A stretch of DNA of 64,000 bases from Verrucomicrobiaceae bacterium (lineage in GTDB: Bacteria; Verrucomicrobiota; Verrucomicrobiia; Verrucomicrobiales; Akkermansiaceae). The position numbers and the translations under genes were made by a program. Under the pieces are notes generated by a model. That model worked only from the letters and a program-made list of their open reading frames with translations. It was not told the origin of the DNA and made no database searches. The stretch's first letter is position 1. Every line of letters starts with the position of its first letter. The DNA lies in NCBI GenBank assembly GCA_027484055.1, contig JAIXQH010000051.1:248001-312000 (forward strand), read 5' to 3'. Below, one piece after another: positions 37,705 to 47,351 of the stretch.

Positions 37705-39072
37705 ATGGCGCGCAACGAATCACGGTGGACTCTGGAGGATTTGATCGATTTCGAGCAGCTCGCTAGTACGTCTGCTACTGCCGACGCGCCGATCTCCCAA
37801 GCCAGCCGCGCTGCGGCACTCGCTGCCATTCACGGCCTAGAGGGAGTGGCCGCACGGCGGGCGGGCTTACGGGCATGGCTGGCGGCGAATTCCGGGAAAT
37901 CGGCCGGGCGGAGATTTTCTGAAGCCCTTGGGTTGGTGACCATGGCGGCGGCGATTTTCCTTCTGGTCACTGGCGTCACGGCGGTGCTCGGCCTGCTGGA
38001 TCGCGAGCGGGGCGGCATCCATGTGATCTTATTTCTAGGGGTTCTCATCGGCGGCCAGTGGCTACTGCTCGCGGTGGCCACGGCCACTTGGCTGCTCCGG
38101 CGGCGAGCCACGGGCGTTCTTGGCTATCTCGCACGCAGGATTTCCGGCCAGCTACACGCCGTTTGGTGGGATCGCGTGATGGACAGTAGCAGCTCCGCAA
38201 AAGCCGCACTGCTCTGGCGTCTAGCCGGCGTGGCCCAAGTCGCAGGCGTCTTTTTCAACATCGGCCTCTGCGCGGGTTTGGCGGGCTTAGTCATGGTCAA
38301 ACACATCGGATTCTATTGGGAAACCACCACGGAAGCGACCATGGGCGAGCTGCTGCAAGCGGTGGTGAACGTGCTCGCCGTGCCTTGGTCTTCCGGGTGG
38401 CCGGCCGCGGTGCCCAGCGCTTCTGTGATCGGCGCTTCTCGGTTTTTCCCCGGCCAAACTGGAAGTCTCGCACCCGGACCTGCCGCGTGGTGGGAGTTTT
38501 TACTGATGACGATTCTGATCTGGGGCTTGCTGCCACGCCTCTTGCTCTGGGTGCTCGCAGGGATTTCTGAAAAGCGCGCACTCGCTTGCTTGGATTTTCA
38601 AGCCCGCCATCACCGAGTGCTGTGGCGGGAGTTGACTGGCCTCCCACGCGGCGACTCCCAGGAAAAACCGCTCGACGGTGTGCTCGTACTCGATGTCGGT
38701 GGCTGCGGCATCACCGAATCTGCGCTCCGGCCCTTCCTCCTCCAACGACTGCGCGTGAATCCCACCGCGTGGCACAGCACCGCCGTCCTCGACCAAGGCG
38801 CGGAAGCCGACGCAGCGCACTCACTTGCACTTGCGCCCGCCGGGGTGGTCTTGCTGGCGGAGGGGTGGTCCCTCTCGATTCCACGGATGACGGCACTGCA
38901 TGCGAAAATCCGCGCCAGTGCGGCCAAAGGTTTGCCGATTAAATTTCTGGTCGTGAATAACGGCTCAAGCTCAGCCGCTTCGCCTGTACCGGCGGATGAA
39001 CAGCGTGAGTGGACACGCTTCGTCGATGCTCTGCGAGATCCCGCCGCAGAGGTGTTTTTTTACGAAACGTGA
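37705..39072 (+). CDS. DUF2868 membrane protein
   Basis: 455 residues from ATG 37705. SRWTLEDLIDFEQLAS opens the protein as in DUF2868 proteins; membrane segments are seen near ALGLVTMAAAIFLLVTGVTA, IHVILFLGVLIGGQWLLLAV, GVFFNIGLCAGLAGLVMVKH and FLLMTILIWGLLPRLLLWVL. The C-terminal part is soluble (DGVLVLDVGGCGITESALRP). In proteobacteria DUF2868 is usually followed by a DUF3482 GTPase; none is here, and a convergent glycosidase follows. Function unknown. Confidence 0.65.
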   Translation: MARNESRWTLEDLIDFEQLASTSATADAPISQASRAAALAAIHGLEGVAARRAGLRAWLAANSGKSAGRRFSEALGLVTMAAAIFLLVTGVTAVLGLLDRERGGIHVILFLGVLIGGQWLLLAVATATWLLRRRATGVLGYLARRISGQLHAVWWDRVMDSSSSAKAALLWRLAGVAQVAGVFFNIGLCAGLAGLVMVKHIGFYWETTTEATMGELLQAVVNVLAVPWSSGWPAAVPSASVIGASRFFPGQTGSLAPGPAAWWEFLLMTILIWGLLPRLLLWVLAGISEKRALACLDFQARHHRVLWRELTGLPRGDSQEKPLDGVLVLDVGGCGITESALRPFLLQRLRVNPTAWHSTAVLDQGAEADAAHSLALAPAGVVLLAEGWSLSIPRMTALHAKIRASAAKGLPIKFLVVNNGSSSAASPVPADEQREWTRFVDALRDPAAEVFFYET

Positions 39073-39088
39073 AAAGTGCCGCAGGAGT

Positions 39089-41485
39089 TCATTCTTGGTG
39101 GGTGAACGCGGCTCGCTGAGTGGGACTGAGTGAGAGGGAAATTGTGTCAGCCGAGGTTTTGATAGAGTGCTCGGTAGCTATACCGAGAGCTTGGCCGTTG
39201 GCCGTGGTGAGAGTGAGTTGCCAGCTTCCGGGTGCCAGTGAGACGAGGAGTGGCTTGCTCGAAGCCTTGCGGCAGGCGATTTCAAGGGACTTGGGTTTGG
39301 CCGTTACGTCGAGCACGCTGTCTTGCACGGCGATGCGGGTGACGGTGAGAGATGGCCATTTCGTGGGCAATCGCGGCTCGATGTGGAAGCCTCCGGGTTG
39401 TGGGGTGAAGCCGAGAAATCCGTAGAGCATCACTTGGGGTAGCAGCACACTTTCCATGAATTCTTGGTCCATGCCCAAGCCACCGGGAGGGCCACCGCCT
39501 TGCAGGGTGCCGCGCTGCGGGTCTGCTTTGTAGTAGGCTCGGTAACCACCAGCGGCTTGGACTTCCGCGAACCAGTCGGTGATTTTTTGCAAGCGCGACC
39601 ATGCGTCGTCTGGCCCGCCGACTTGGAGGCGGGACATGAGGTCGTAAAAGGAAAACCCGAGCACCGCGCCGCCGTCCTGAACTTGGTAACCCCAAGGAAT
39701 GACTTCCGGGCCCGACCAGGCCCAGCCGTAACAGTCGATATTCCGCCGCGTCGTCGCTCGCGGGGCGAAGCGCCAGTGATAGATGTCCGCGCCAGTCGAG
39801 GTGTCACCGGCGATTTCCCGCTGGCCGGAGACCCAGTCCATGATGGACTTGGCCTGTGGTGCACTGGCGAATCCGTAGCGTATGGCTTCGAGATTTAAGA
39901 AGGTGAAACCATAGTCATGGGGTTTCCCATCGAGGTCGATCCAGCCGATGAAGCGGCCGTCCTTGGCGTTCCAGAATTTTTTCGAGCCTTCGCTCTGGAG
40001 CCGGGAGACGTCGCTTTTAAGAGAACTCACCCGGTCTGGCATGGCGGGAAGGTTCCACTCGGGATGACGGGTGATTTGCGCTTCTAACTCGCAGACGCGT
40101 TTCAGCGCGTGGAAGAGAGTGATGGTGAGGAAGGCATCTTGGCCGCCGAAGGGGAGGAGATCCCAGTAGTTATTGCCGACGCCTCTACCGGGGAAAAACG
40201 TTTTTTTGCCATCCGCGCCGAGGGTGAATCCGGGACGTCCGTCGTGACCGACCCATGGGACGACTGCGATTCCATTTTTTCTCAAACCGAATTCACTCAC
40301 GGCGAAATCGGTGGCGAGGCGCATGCGAGAAAGATTTTCCCGGAGGAATTCGACATCAGTGGTCCAGTCGAAATAGTCCACGCAGCCTTCGAGCCAATGC
40401 GGATTGTTCACGGGATGGCGGGTGTCAACGGCGGTGTGAAGGGCTCGAAAAGTGATTTGTGCAGGACCGCTATTTCCGAAATTGATGCGCAGCTTGGTGA
40501 TGCGGCCCTGCCACTGCGGATGCCGATAGGCTGGGATCATCGTTACGCTGCGGGCTTCACCCGGTGCGGAGGGCCGTGGGCTGAACTCAATGCGCCGAGA
40601 CGGGTCGAAATCCGGCGCGGTGGCGGTGGTCCATTCGAGGAAAGGTTTGGAATCGGCAGGCAGCGTGCCATTCCAGTGAAAGGCAATAAACGGGGTGACG
40701 AGACAATCCACGTTCATCGCCGGGCTGGTGAGGGTTGCCTGATTTCCCAAAGTGAGTTGAAGTCCAGCGTTCGGATCGTGTGCGGTGAAGGTGACAGCCG
40801 TGGATTCCCAACCGGCAAGCGAGGTGAACAAGGGTAGCTTAAACATCGGCGCATAGGGATCGCCCGTGTGTGAGAACAACCAGCCGACGCCCCCGGCTTG
40901 CACCCAAGTGGGAAAGGGCCAACCGTCGTCATGGGCATGGCCACGGTGTTGTTCGGTGGTCACGTAGCCTTCGGCGTCGATCTTGAGCTTTAGGAGTGAG
41001 TCTCGGTAGTATTTCCGTGTTTTTTCCGCGCTCTCGTTTTCTCCGAGGGCTGGCCAGAGGACGGAGGGCAGAAGATACGGCTTTTCAAAGGTTCCCCGCG
41101 TCATCGGGCTCTGGTGGAGGCGGAATAAATCACGCAGCCGATTCAGGGACTCTTTTTGCTCGGGAACGATGAACTCGGGAAATGCATCAATGCGTTTGGC
41201 GATCTGCTCCGGCGTGGCACTTGAGAGGATGGCGCCTTCGGGAATGGTTTTTAATTGTTCATCTGTGACGCGGACGACATCTGCTCCGTCAAAGCCATAG
41301 GAATTAAAGATTTCCATGCTGGGAATGCCGTAACGCACGCCATTGCGGATGGTGAAAACGCCGCCAGAGCCTTGAATGAGTGCGCCATCCTTCAGTGGAA
41401 GCGAGGGTGTTTCTGCGGCGGTGAGAATCGTGGTGGCGAGGGCCAAATTCCAGAGAGTGGCAAGAAGCCAAGATGTTTTAATCAT
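39089..41485 (-). CDS. Secreted six-hairpin glycosidase
   Basis: About 798 residues from ATG 41485, chosen because it starts a signal peptide (MIKTSWLLATLWNLALATTI). After it, residues about 30-90 hold VFTIRNGVRYGIPSMEIFNS, a small repeat domain (NGxRYxIPxxExF) seen in surface proteins. The rest is an (alpha/alpha)6 barrel with RGHAHDDGWPFPTWVQAGG, NNYWDLLPFGGQDAFLTITL, YGWAWSGPEVIPWGYQVQDG and GGPPGGLGMDQEFMESVLLP, resembling GH78/GH95-like enzymes; the C-terminal beta domain is typical. It probably cleaves a plant or algal polysaccharide outside the cytoplasm. Confidence 0.65.
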   Translation of the reverse strand: MIKTSWLLATLWNLALATTILTAAETPSLPLKDGALIQGSGGVFTIRNGVRYGIPSMEIFNSYGFDGADVVRVTDEQLKTIPEGAILSSATPEQIAKRIDAFPEFIVPEQKESLNRLRDLFRLHQSPMTRGTFEKPYLLPSVLWPALGENESAEKTRKYYRDSLLKLKIDAEGYVTTEQHRGHAHDDGWPFPTWVQAGGVGWLFSHTGDPYAPMFKLPLFTSLAGWESTAVTFTAHDPNAGLQLTLGNQATLTSPAMNVDCLVTPFIAFHWNGTLPADSKPFLEWTTATAPDFDPSRRIEFSPRPSAPGEARSVTMIPAYRHPQWQGRITKLRINFGNSGPAQITFRALHTAVDTRHPVNNPHWLEGCVDYFDWTTDVEFLRENLSRMRLATDFAVSEFGLRKNGIAVVPWVGHDGRPGFTLGADGKKTFFPGRGVGNNYWDLLPFGGQDAFLTITLFHALKRVCELEAQITRHPEWNLPAMPDRVSSLKSDVSRLQSEGSKKFWNAKDGRFIGWIDLDGKPHDYGFTFLNLEAIRYGFASAPQAKSIMDWVSGQREIAGDTSTGADIYHWRFAPRATTRRNIDCYGWAWSGPEVIPWGYQVQDGGAVLGFSFYDLMSRLQVGGPDDAWSRLQKITDWFAEVQAAGGYRAYYKADPQRGTLQGGGPPGGLGMDQEFMESVLLPQVMLYGFLGFTPQPGGFHIEPRLPTKWPSLTVTRIAVQDSVLDVTAKPKSLEIACRKASSKPLLVSLAPGSWQLTLTTANGQALGIATEHSIKTSADTISLSLSPTQRAAFTHQE

Positions 41486-41565
41486 GCGGAGGCGTGGCGA
41501 AGGTGTTGAGGGTGTTACCAAACGGACCCAGCCACTGAGATTTAGCACTTACTTAACAAATTGCC

Positions 41566-42651
41566 TTAGGCTGGCTTGTAAAGTTCCGCAAAAACCATCG
41601 TGCCACTCGCCGTCGCCAAGGTGCTGACGACGATCACATCCACCGAGCTGCCCATTTTCGCGACGGCGTGGTTGACGACGATCATCGCACCATCCGGCAA
41701 GTAGCCGACGGCTTGGTGATCTTCTTTCCCGGCGCGGACGAGGGCAACGCGGAGGCGCTCACCAACGGCGACGGTCGGCTTCAAGGCCTCGTCAAGCTCA
41801 TGGATGTTGAGCACGTCGAGCCCTTGGATTTTTGCGACTTTGGCGAGGTTGTCGTCGAGCGTCATCAGGCGGGCACCGAGCAGGCGGGTGGTCTCGATGA
41901 GGCGCTTGCTCATGGGGTCGGACTCGTCCACAAGCACGGACTCGTGAATGGAGACTTGAATATCCTTGGCGCTTTGCAGTTGTTCGAGGCTGTCCAGGCC
42001 GCGCTGGGCCCTTTGGCGGTCACTGGGTGAACCAAAAGCGGCCAATTTCTGCATGGCATCCAGCACGTAGCGCGGCACGATGATGCGACCGTGGAGAAAT
42101 CCGGAGCGAAAAATGCCATGGACCCGTCCGTCCATGACGGCCTCGATGTCGAGCACGATCGGCTGCCCAGACGCCGAATCCTGACGGAATCTGACGTAGG
42201 GGATGATGAAGGCGAAATCATCCCGATTGCTGCGCAGGGCGAGCACGGCGCCGAGAAATCCAAGGCTGGAAAATAGGGTGACGTCGATGGCGAGGCGCAG
42301 TGCGTTAAGGAGCACGTCCACTTGGATGGAGCTCACGCCTTTTTCCTCCTGCAGCTTGTCGCGAAAGGCGAGGTCGAGCAGGTTCGAAATTTCCACCCGG
42401 GTGAGCAGCCACGCGCAAAAAAGGCCCACGCCGAGTCCGAAGCTCGCGGTGGAGAAGCCGCGTAGGGTGAAGCCTTTCATCAAGGTTTCGACCCAGATGA
42501 AGAAGGCGGCGACTCCGAGGCCGCCTAACATCCCGGTGCCGATTGAAATGTCTAGGGTGCCGCGAGTGCTCAGCGCGATGGCGACACCTGCGGCTTCACA
42601 GACTAGCAGATAGCTGAGGCGGGCGACATTGACAGACGGGTGAGAGGCCAT
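41566..42651 (-). CDS. YacL-like PIN and TRAM domain membrane protein
   Basis: 361 residues. Four membrane segments in the first 150 residues (LLVCEAAGVAIALS, IGTGMLGGLGVAAFFIWVE, FSTASFGLGVGLFCAWLL, VTLFSSLGFLGAVLAL), then a PIN domain (PIVLDIEAVMDGRVHGIFRS, then GARLMTLDDNLAKVAKIQG with catalytic-type acidic residues) and a C-terminal TRAM-like domain (VGERLRVALVRAGKEDHQAV). This matches Bacillus YacL-type proteins, predicted RNases at the membrane. The DNA is otherwise ordinary. It is the second PIN-type protein in the window. Confidence 0.8.
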   Translation of the reverse strand: MASHPSVNVARLSYLLVCEAAGVAIALSTRGTLDISIGTGMLGGLGVAAFFIWVETLMKGFTLRGFSTASFGLGVGLFCAWLLTRVEISNLLDLAFRDKLQEEKGVSSIQVDVLLNALRLAIDVTLFSSLGFLGAVLALRSNRDDFAFIIPYVRFRQDSASGQPIVLDIEAVMDGRVHGIFRSGFLHGRIIVPRYVLDAMQKLAAFGSPSDRQRAQRGLDSLEQLQSAKDIQVSIHESVLVDESDPMSKRLIETTRLLGARLMTLDDNLAKVAKIQGLDVLNIHELDEALKPTVAVGERLRVALVRAGKEDHQAVGYLPDGAMIVVNHAVAKMGSSVDVIVVSTLATASGTMVFAELYKPA

Positions 42652-42690
42652 CAGAGGAGAGTTTCGCGCAGTGGCGCTTCTAGCAAGAGG

Positions 42691-42903
42691 TTAGGAATCC
42701 TGTTCGTCTGCTGTCTGCTTGATGTCTGTCAGCGCGGCGATGAAATCACCGAGGATTTCCGCAGGTACCATGATGGTGTCGCGATTTCCACCAACATCTT
42801 CGGTGATTTTCACCACCATGCCGCGTGAGTTTTGTTTGAGATCCATGTAAAACGTTTTCCGATCTGCCAGAATCTTCTCGGTGTGTAATAGGTCGTTATC
42901 CAT
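42691..42903 (-). CDS. PUR-domain (DUF3276-like) nucleic-acid-binding protein
   Basis: 70 residues: LHTEKILADRKTFYMDLKQN, then SRGMVVKITEDVGGNRDTIM and VPAEILGDFIAALTDI. This is the bacterial single-repeat PUR-alpha fold described in Borrelia and found in Bacteroidetes and Verrucomicrobia, which binds single-stranded DNA or RNA. It dimerises to rebuild the eukaryotic arrangement. It lies upstream of the PIN/TRAM gene on the same strand with a 39-base gap, so the two may be co-transcribed. Confidence 0.75.
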   Translation of the reverse strand: MDNDLLHTEKILADRKTFYMDLKQNSRGMVVKITEDVGGNRDTIMVPAEILGDFIAALTDIKQTADEQDS

Positions 42904-43010
42904 GTTTTTTCCTACTTAATTTATCCCCACTCAGAGTTGGTGAGAGCGTCTGAAAGTCAATCGAATTCCTTGCTCAGATGCGGGATGGCTGCGATGAATC
43001 GGGTCCACCG

Positions 43011-44036
43011 ATGCGCGATTTCCTACCACCAGACCGTCCTGCGCTCGTGCTTGCGCCGATGCAGGATGTGACGGATTTACCGTTTATGCGAGTCCTCGCT
43101 CGGCGAGGTGCGCCGGACTGGTTCGTGACGGAGTATTTCCGGATCTATCCGGGCGCGCATTTGAGCCGCTACATCTTACGGTCGATTGTCGAAAATGAGA
43201 CGTGCAAGCCGATCTTCGCCCAAATGATCGGCCGGGATCTCCCTAGCTTGATTCATAGCGCCAATGAGTTAGCCCAGACACCCATCGCCGGGATTGATTT
43301 AAATCTCGGTTGCCCCGCGCCGATTGTTTGTCGTAAGGACGCTGGCGGCGGGCTGCTGCGGAATCTTGTCACGCTCAATGAGCTCATCGGCCGCTTGCGC
43401 GAGGCGATTCCGGGGCGTTTCACGGTGAAGACGCGCTTGGGATACACCACAGTGGATGAATTTCCCGCTTTGTTGGAGATTTTCCGGAGGTATGGGATCG
43501 ATGGTCTAACGATCCATGGCCGCACGGTGCTAGAGCGCTATCAGACGCCAGTGCATCCTGATTTCGTTAAGAGTGCGGTATCCGTGATGGATTGCCCGGT
43601 CATCGCAAATGGCAATGTGGTCGATACGGCAACGGGACTCGCCTACTTGGCGCAGACGGGGGCAGCGGGCCTCATGATTGGCCGCGGAGCCATTCGTAAC
43701 CCGTGGATTTTTAGGCAATTCCGGGAGGTGTTCGCCGGTTCGAGCACCGTGGCACCGACATACCGTGATCTTTGGGAATACGTGATAGAACTCTATGATG
43801 AGCTGGCGCGTGAGACGCCTAAGTTTAATCCGCTTTCCCATGTGCAACGGATGAAGAAAACACTGGCTTACATCAGCCACGGGCTGGAAGGCGAATTTGA
43901 ATTCGATATGCGTCGGGCGAAGTTACCCATTGAATTCCAAGAAATCTGCCGCACCCATCTTGATCATCCAACCCGATTACCCAGCCAACCGCCTCTCGGC
44001 TCGAAGCTATTTTGTGGATTTGAAACGCTGCGCTGA
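43011..44036 (+). CDS. dus: tRNA-dihydrouridine synthase
   Basis: About 341 residues from ATG 43011; ATG 42978 eleven codons upstream is in frame. LVLAPMQDVTDLPFMRVLAR is the FMN-binding start, GIDLNLGCPAPIVCRKDAGG holds the proton-donor Cys, and FTVKTRLGY, DGLTIHGRTVLERY and VIANGNVVD, then GAAGLMIGRGAIRNPWIF complete the TIM barrel. It reduces specific uridines of tRNA to dihydrouridine with NADPH and FMN. The Dus subclass (A, B or C) was not assigned. Confidence 0.92.
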   Translation: MRDFLPPDRPALVLAPMQDVTDLPFMRVLARRGAPDWFVTEYFRIYPGAHLSRYILRSIVENETCKPIFAQMIGRDLPSLIHSANELAQTPIAGIDLNLGCPAPIVCRKDAGGGLLRNLVTLNELIGRLREAIPGRFTVKTRLGYTTVDEFPALLEIFRRYGIDGLTIHGRTVLERYQTPVHPDFVKSAVSVMDCPVIANGNVVDTATGLAYLAQTGAAGLMIGRGAIRNPWIFRQFREVFAGSSTVAPTYRDLWEYVIELYDELARETPKFNPLSHVQRMKKTLAYISHGLEGEFEFDMRRAKLPIEFQEICRTHLDHPTRLPSQPPLGSKLFCGFETLR

Positions 44037-44136
44037 GGTGAACTTTATGCGGCTAACGGGCCATTCTTTTGATTCTTTTCCTTTACAGTAAGAGGCCGAA
44101 GGCTCATTTAGTAAATCTCCTGTTACTCATTTTCTT

Positions 44137-45276
44137 ATGGATGTCCAACAACTCGTTCTCGCCTCGCCGAATGCCGATATTCCACCCTTTCCTAGTGGAG
44201 GTCATGCTAGCCTACTCATGGTTTTCGGGCCACGAGAATGGCTAGAATTGCCGGGTTTCCTAGAAAAAGTTAAAGCATCTTGCCCTGCCGACACCAAGAT
44301 CGTCGGGTGCTCGACGGCCGGTGAAATCACTGAGGCCGGCGCTCACGATGGTGAAATCACCCTCACCTACCTGCGGACCGCGACGACGGATATCGAGGTG
44401 AAATCCCAAGTCTCAAGCTCTGTAGAGCACTCCCTCGAATGCGGCCGCTCACTTGCAGATGGCCTCTGCACCGCTGCGCGAGTCCCAGCCTATGTTTTGA
44501 TTTTATCCGAAGGGCTCACCCTTAACGGCAGCAAGCTCGTCGAGGGGCTACAACTGGGATTCGCCGGGCGTTGCGAATTCAGCGGTGCACTCGCGGGCGA
44601 CGGGGTGGATTTTAAAGAAACCGCCGTCATCGTAAATGGAGAAATTCGCCACGGCGAGGTGGCGGCCATCGCCTTCTATGGGAAAGATTTCCATGGGACG
44701 AGCTCGTCGATCGCCGGCTGGTGTCCTTTCGGAGCCTTCCGCACCGTCACCAGCTCGGCGTCAAATCGCCTCGACCAAATCGACTCGCGGCCCGCACTTG
44801 ACGTTTATTCTTCCTATCTCGGCGGCGATGCCGAGAACCTGCCTTCATCCGGCCTACTTTACCCACTTGAGGTCGTCGCCACCCCGAATTCCGCGCCGCT
44901 GATCCGCACCTTGTTGGCCGTGGACCGAGAATCTGGCACCCTCACCTTCGCCGGGGACATTCCTGAAGGCAGCACCGTCCGCTTGATGAATGCCAGCTAT
45001 GATCAACTCGTGGACGGTGCCGAGCGCGCCGTCCTCAACGCCAGACTCAAGCTTGAGAACCCTGAACTTGCCATCCTCTTCAGCTGCGTCGGACGCAAGC
45101 TGGTGATGGCCGGCTACACCGACTTAGAAGTCTCCGCTGTCACGGAAAACTTACCACCCGGCACAGTTCTTGCAGGTTTCCACTCGTATGGTGAAATCGG
45201 CACCGATGAAACAGGTGCTGGCATCGAACTGCACAATCAGACCATGACTGTGGCCCTCTTAAGTGAGGATCGTTGA
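44137..45276 (+). CDS. FIST-domain sensor protein
   Basis: 379 residues. The N-terminal FIST part (ASLLMVFGPREWLELPGFLE, KIVGCSTAGEITEAGAHDGE, CEFSGALAGDGVDFKETAVI) and the C-terminal FIST_C part (DIPEGSTVRLMNASYDQLVD, then LFSCVGRKLVMAG and FHSYGEIGTDE) fill the chain. FIST proteins are thought to bind small ligands such as amino acids. The stop overlaps a possible GTG start of the following hybrid kinase (45263), so the two probably form one sensory unit. Confidence 0.85.
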   Translation: MDVQQLVLASPNADIPPFPSGGHASLLMVFGPREWLELPGFLEKVKASCPADTKIVGCSTAGEITEAGAHDGEITLTYLRTATTDIEVKSQVSSSVEHSLECGRSLADGLCTAARVPAYVLILSEGLTLNGSKLVEGLQLGFAGRCEFSGALAGDGVDFKETAVIVNGEIRHGEVAAIAFYGKDFHGTSSSIAGWCPFGAFRTVTSSASNRLDQIDSRPALDVYSSYLGGDAENLPSSGLLYPLEVVATPNSAPLIRTLLAVDRESGTLTFAGDIPEGSTVRLMNASYDQLVDGAERAVLNARLKLENPELAILFSCVGRKLVMAGYTDLEVSAVTENLPPGTVLAGFHSYGEIGTDETGAGIELHNQTMTVALLSEDR

Positions 45277-45292
45277 TTTCAATCCCTTTCAG

Positions 45293-47332
45293 ATGACCCC
45301 CTATCCGGAAATCACAAGTGCCGTATTGCATCGGCTCCTTGTCCTCCAAGCGAAAAGACACCTAGGCCCAGGAGTCCCAGGCGCCAGCATCGAGCAACGC
45401 CTCAAAGAGGCCAGCGAGGATCAAATACGCGCATTTCTAGAAACCATTAGTCACAGCTTCCGGGAGGCTGAGCAGCAAAGCGCCCGTCAAGCCCGTGCGC
45501 TCCTTATCAGCACCGACGAGGCAAATACCCTCACCTCACGCTTGGCCAAACTGAATGACGAGCTCGGGGACGCCCTCACTTTCATCGAGAACGAGCTTAC
45601 CACGCTAGCCCGTGATTTCCCAGAATCCATCACACCGCGCCCCGCGAGTGAAAACCGCATCACCGCGCTGGCTGAGCAGTTTAAACAAGTCGCCTCCACC
45701 TGGCACATCCACGAGCGTGGCATTATCGAGGCACAGCGGCTCGCAGAAAGTCTCCGCAAAGAGGCCGACCGCGCGAATAAGGCAAAATCGGACTTCCTTG
45801 CCGCGATGAGTCACGAAATCCGCACCCCTCTCAACGGAGTCATCGGCATGACTGGCCTCCTACTTCAGACTCAACTCAACGAACAACAACTCGAGCAGGC
45901 CGAAACCATCCATTCCTGCGGTGACACTCTTCTCTCACTCATCAACAACATCCTCGATTACTCTAAAATCGAGTCTGGAAACCTTGATCTGGAGAACGTC
46001 CCCTTCATCCTGCAAAACGCCATCGAGGACGTGCTCGATCTCTTCAAACACTCGATGTCCTCGAAGAAGATCGAAATCCTCATCTGGATCGATCCCGCCA
46101 CACCGCACGCATTCGTCGGAGATCTCACGCGTTTCCGTCAAATTCTCATCAACCTCGTTGGCAACGCCGTCAAATTCACGCCCGAAGGGCAAATCGAGCT
46201 CACCATTCAGCCGAACTCCACCGGCAAGCGCGGCAAGTGGCTTGCCAGCGTTCACGACACCGGCATCGGCATCCCGCCGGACCGCATGGACCGCTTATTC
46301 CGCGTCTTTTCTCAGGTAGATGCCTCCACCACCCGCGAGTTCGGCGGCACGGGCCTCGGTCTCGCCATCAGCCTCCGTCTCGTCGAGGCCATGGGTGGGG
46401 AAATCTGGGTGGAAAATCGCACCCCGGTCGGCTCAACCTTCCACTTTTCCTTCGACCTCCCCGGTTGTGAACCACCCGAGGCGTCCATCTCCATCCTCAA
46501 TGGCCCAGAACTGCTCTGGGGCGCAACCGTCCTCGTCATCGACGACCTCGCCTTAAACCTCAAAATCATTGAGGCCTACCTGCTCAACTGGGGTGCCAAA
46601 GCGATCTGCTTCCTGAGCCCCATCTCTGCGCTGGAGTGGATCAAAGCGGGAAATTCCTACCAACTCCTCATCACCGACCAAGACATGCCCGGGATGACAG
46701 GCACCGAGCTACTCGACTCCATCCACGACCTCGGCCTCCCCGACATCCCCTCCCTTCTGCTCACCTCCGTCGGCTGGTCACCCGTCACCCAGAGTGGCGT
46801 CAGCGTTTTGAGTAAGCCCGTCAAAGCTTTCGAACTCGCCCGCTGCATCGGCGGCCTCATCGGCGGCCGCCCGGTGGTCTCAGAACCCCTCCGGAAACAG
46901 GGCACCGCCCCTCGCTTTAAGTACTTCCCCGCGAAAGTCCTTGTCGCTGAAGACAATCCCGTCAACCAACGCCTCATCCGCCTGCTCCTCGCCCAGTTCG
47001 GAGTCGATGCAGAATACCGGAACAACGGCCTTGAAGCACTCGAGAGCTATGAGATCAGCCGCCCAGACATCATCCTCATGGACGTCCGCATGCCGGAAAT
47101 GGATGGCTACGAAGCCACCCGCCGCATCCGTCAGCTACCTGGCGTCACCGATGACCACCCACAAATCATCGCTCTCACTGCCAACGCGCTCACCGACGAG
47201 CGCAACGTCGGACTCAAAGCCGGCATGAACGACTACCTCACCAAGCCCGTCATGCGCTCCGAGCTTTTCCGCGCCCTGCTCCGAGCCTGCCGCCTCACCG
47301 CTGGTGAAACGGAAATCGAAAATCACCACTAG
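45293..47332 (+). CDS. Hybrid sensor histidine kinase with two receiver domains
   Basis: About 679 residues from ATG 45293; a GTG at 45263 overlapping the FIST gene would add ten residues. No membrane segment is visible, so it is cytoplasmic. A helical N-terminus with coiled-coil (EEA-rich, about 60-170) is followed by HisKA (FLAAMSHEIRTPLNGVIGMT), HATPase (FSQVDASTTREFGGTGLGLA), a first receiver (TVLVIDDLALNLKIIEAYLL, Asp in LLITDQDMPGMTG) and a second (KVLVAEDNPVNQRLIRLLLA, Asp in IILMDVRMPEMDGYEATRRI). There is no output domain, so it signals through phosphorelay partners not in the window. Input probably comes from the FIST protein. Confidence 0.88.
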   Translation: MTPYPEITSAVLHRLLVLQAKRHLGPGVPGASIEQRLKEASEDQIRAFLETISHSFREAEQQSARQARALLISTDEANTLTSRLAKLNDELGDALTFIENELTTLARDFPESITPRPASENRITALAEQFKQVASTWHIHERGIIEAQRLAESLRKEADRANKAKSDFLAAMSHEIRTPLNGVIGMTGLLLQTQLNEQQLEQAETIHSCGDTLLSLINNILDYSKIESGNLDLENVPFILQNAIEDVLDLFKHSMSSKKIEILIWIDPATPHAFVGDLTRFRQILINLVGNAVKFTPEGQIELTIQPNSTGKRGKWLASVHDTGIGIPPDRMDRLFRVFSQVDASTTREFGGTGLGLAISLRLVEAMGGEIWVENRTPVGSTFHFSFDLPGCEPPEASISILNGPELLWGATVLVIDDLALNLKIIEAYLLNWGAKAICFLSPISALEWIKAGNSYQLLITDQDMPGMTGTELLDSIHDLGLPDIPSLLLTSVGWSPVTQSGVSVLSKPVKAFELARCIGGLIGGRPVVSEPLRKQGTAPRFKYFPAKVLVAEDNPVNQRLIRLLLAQFGVDAEYRNNGLEALESYEISRPDIILMDVRMPEMDGYEATRRIRQLPGVTDDHPQIIALTANALTDERNVGLKAGMNDYLTKPVMRSELFRALLRACRLTAGETEIENHH

Positions 47333-47351
47333 GTCCACTCCTCCCCGCCAC

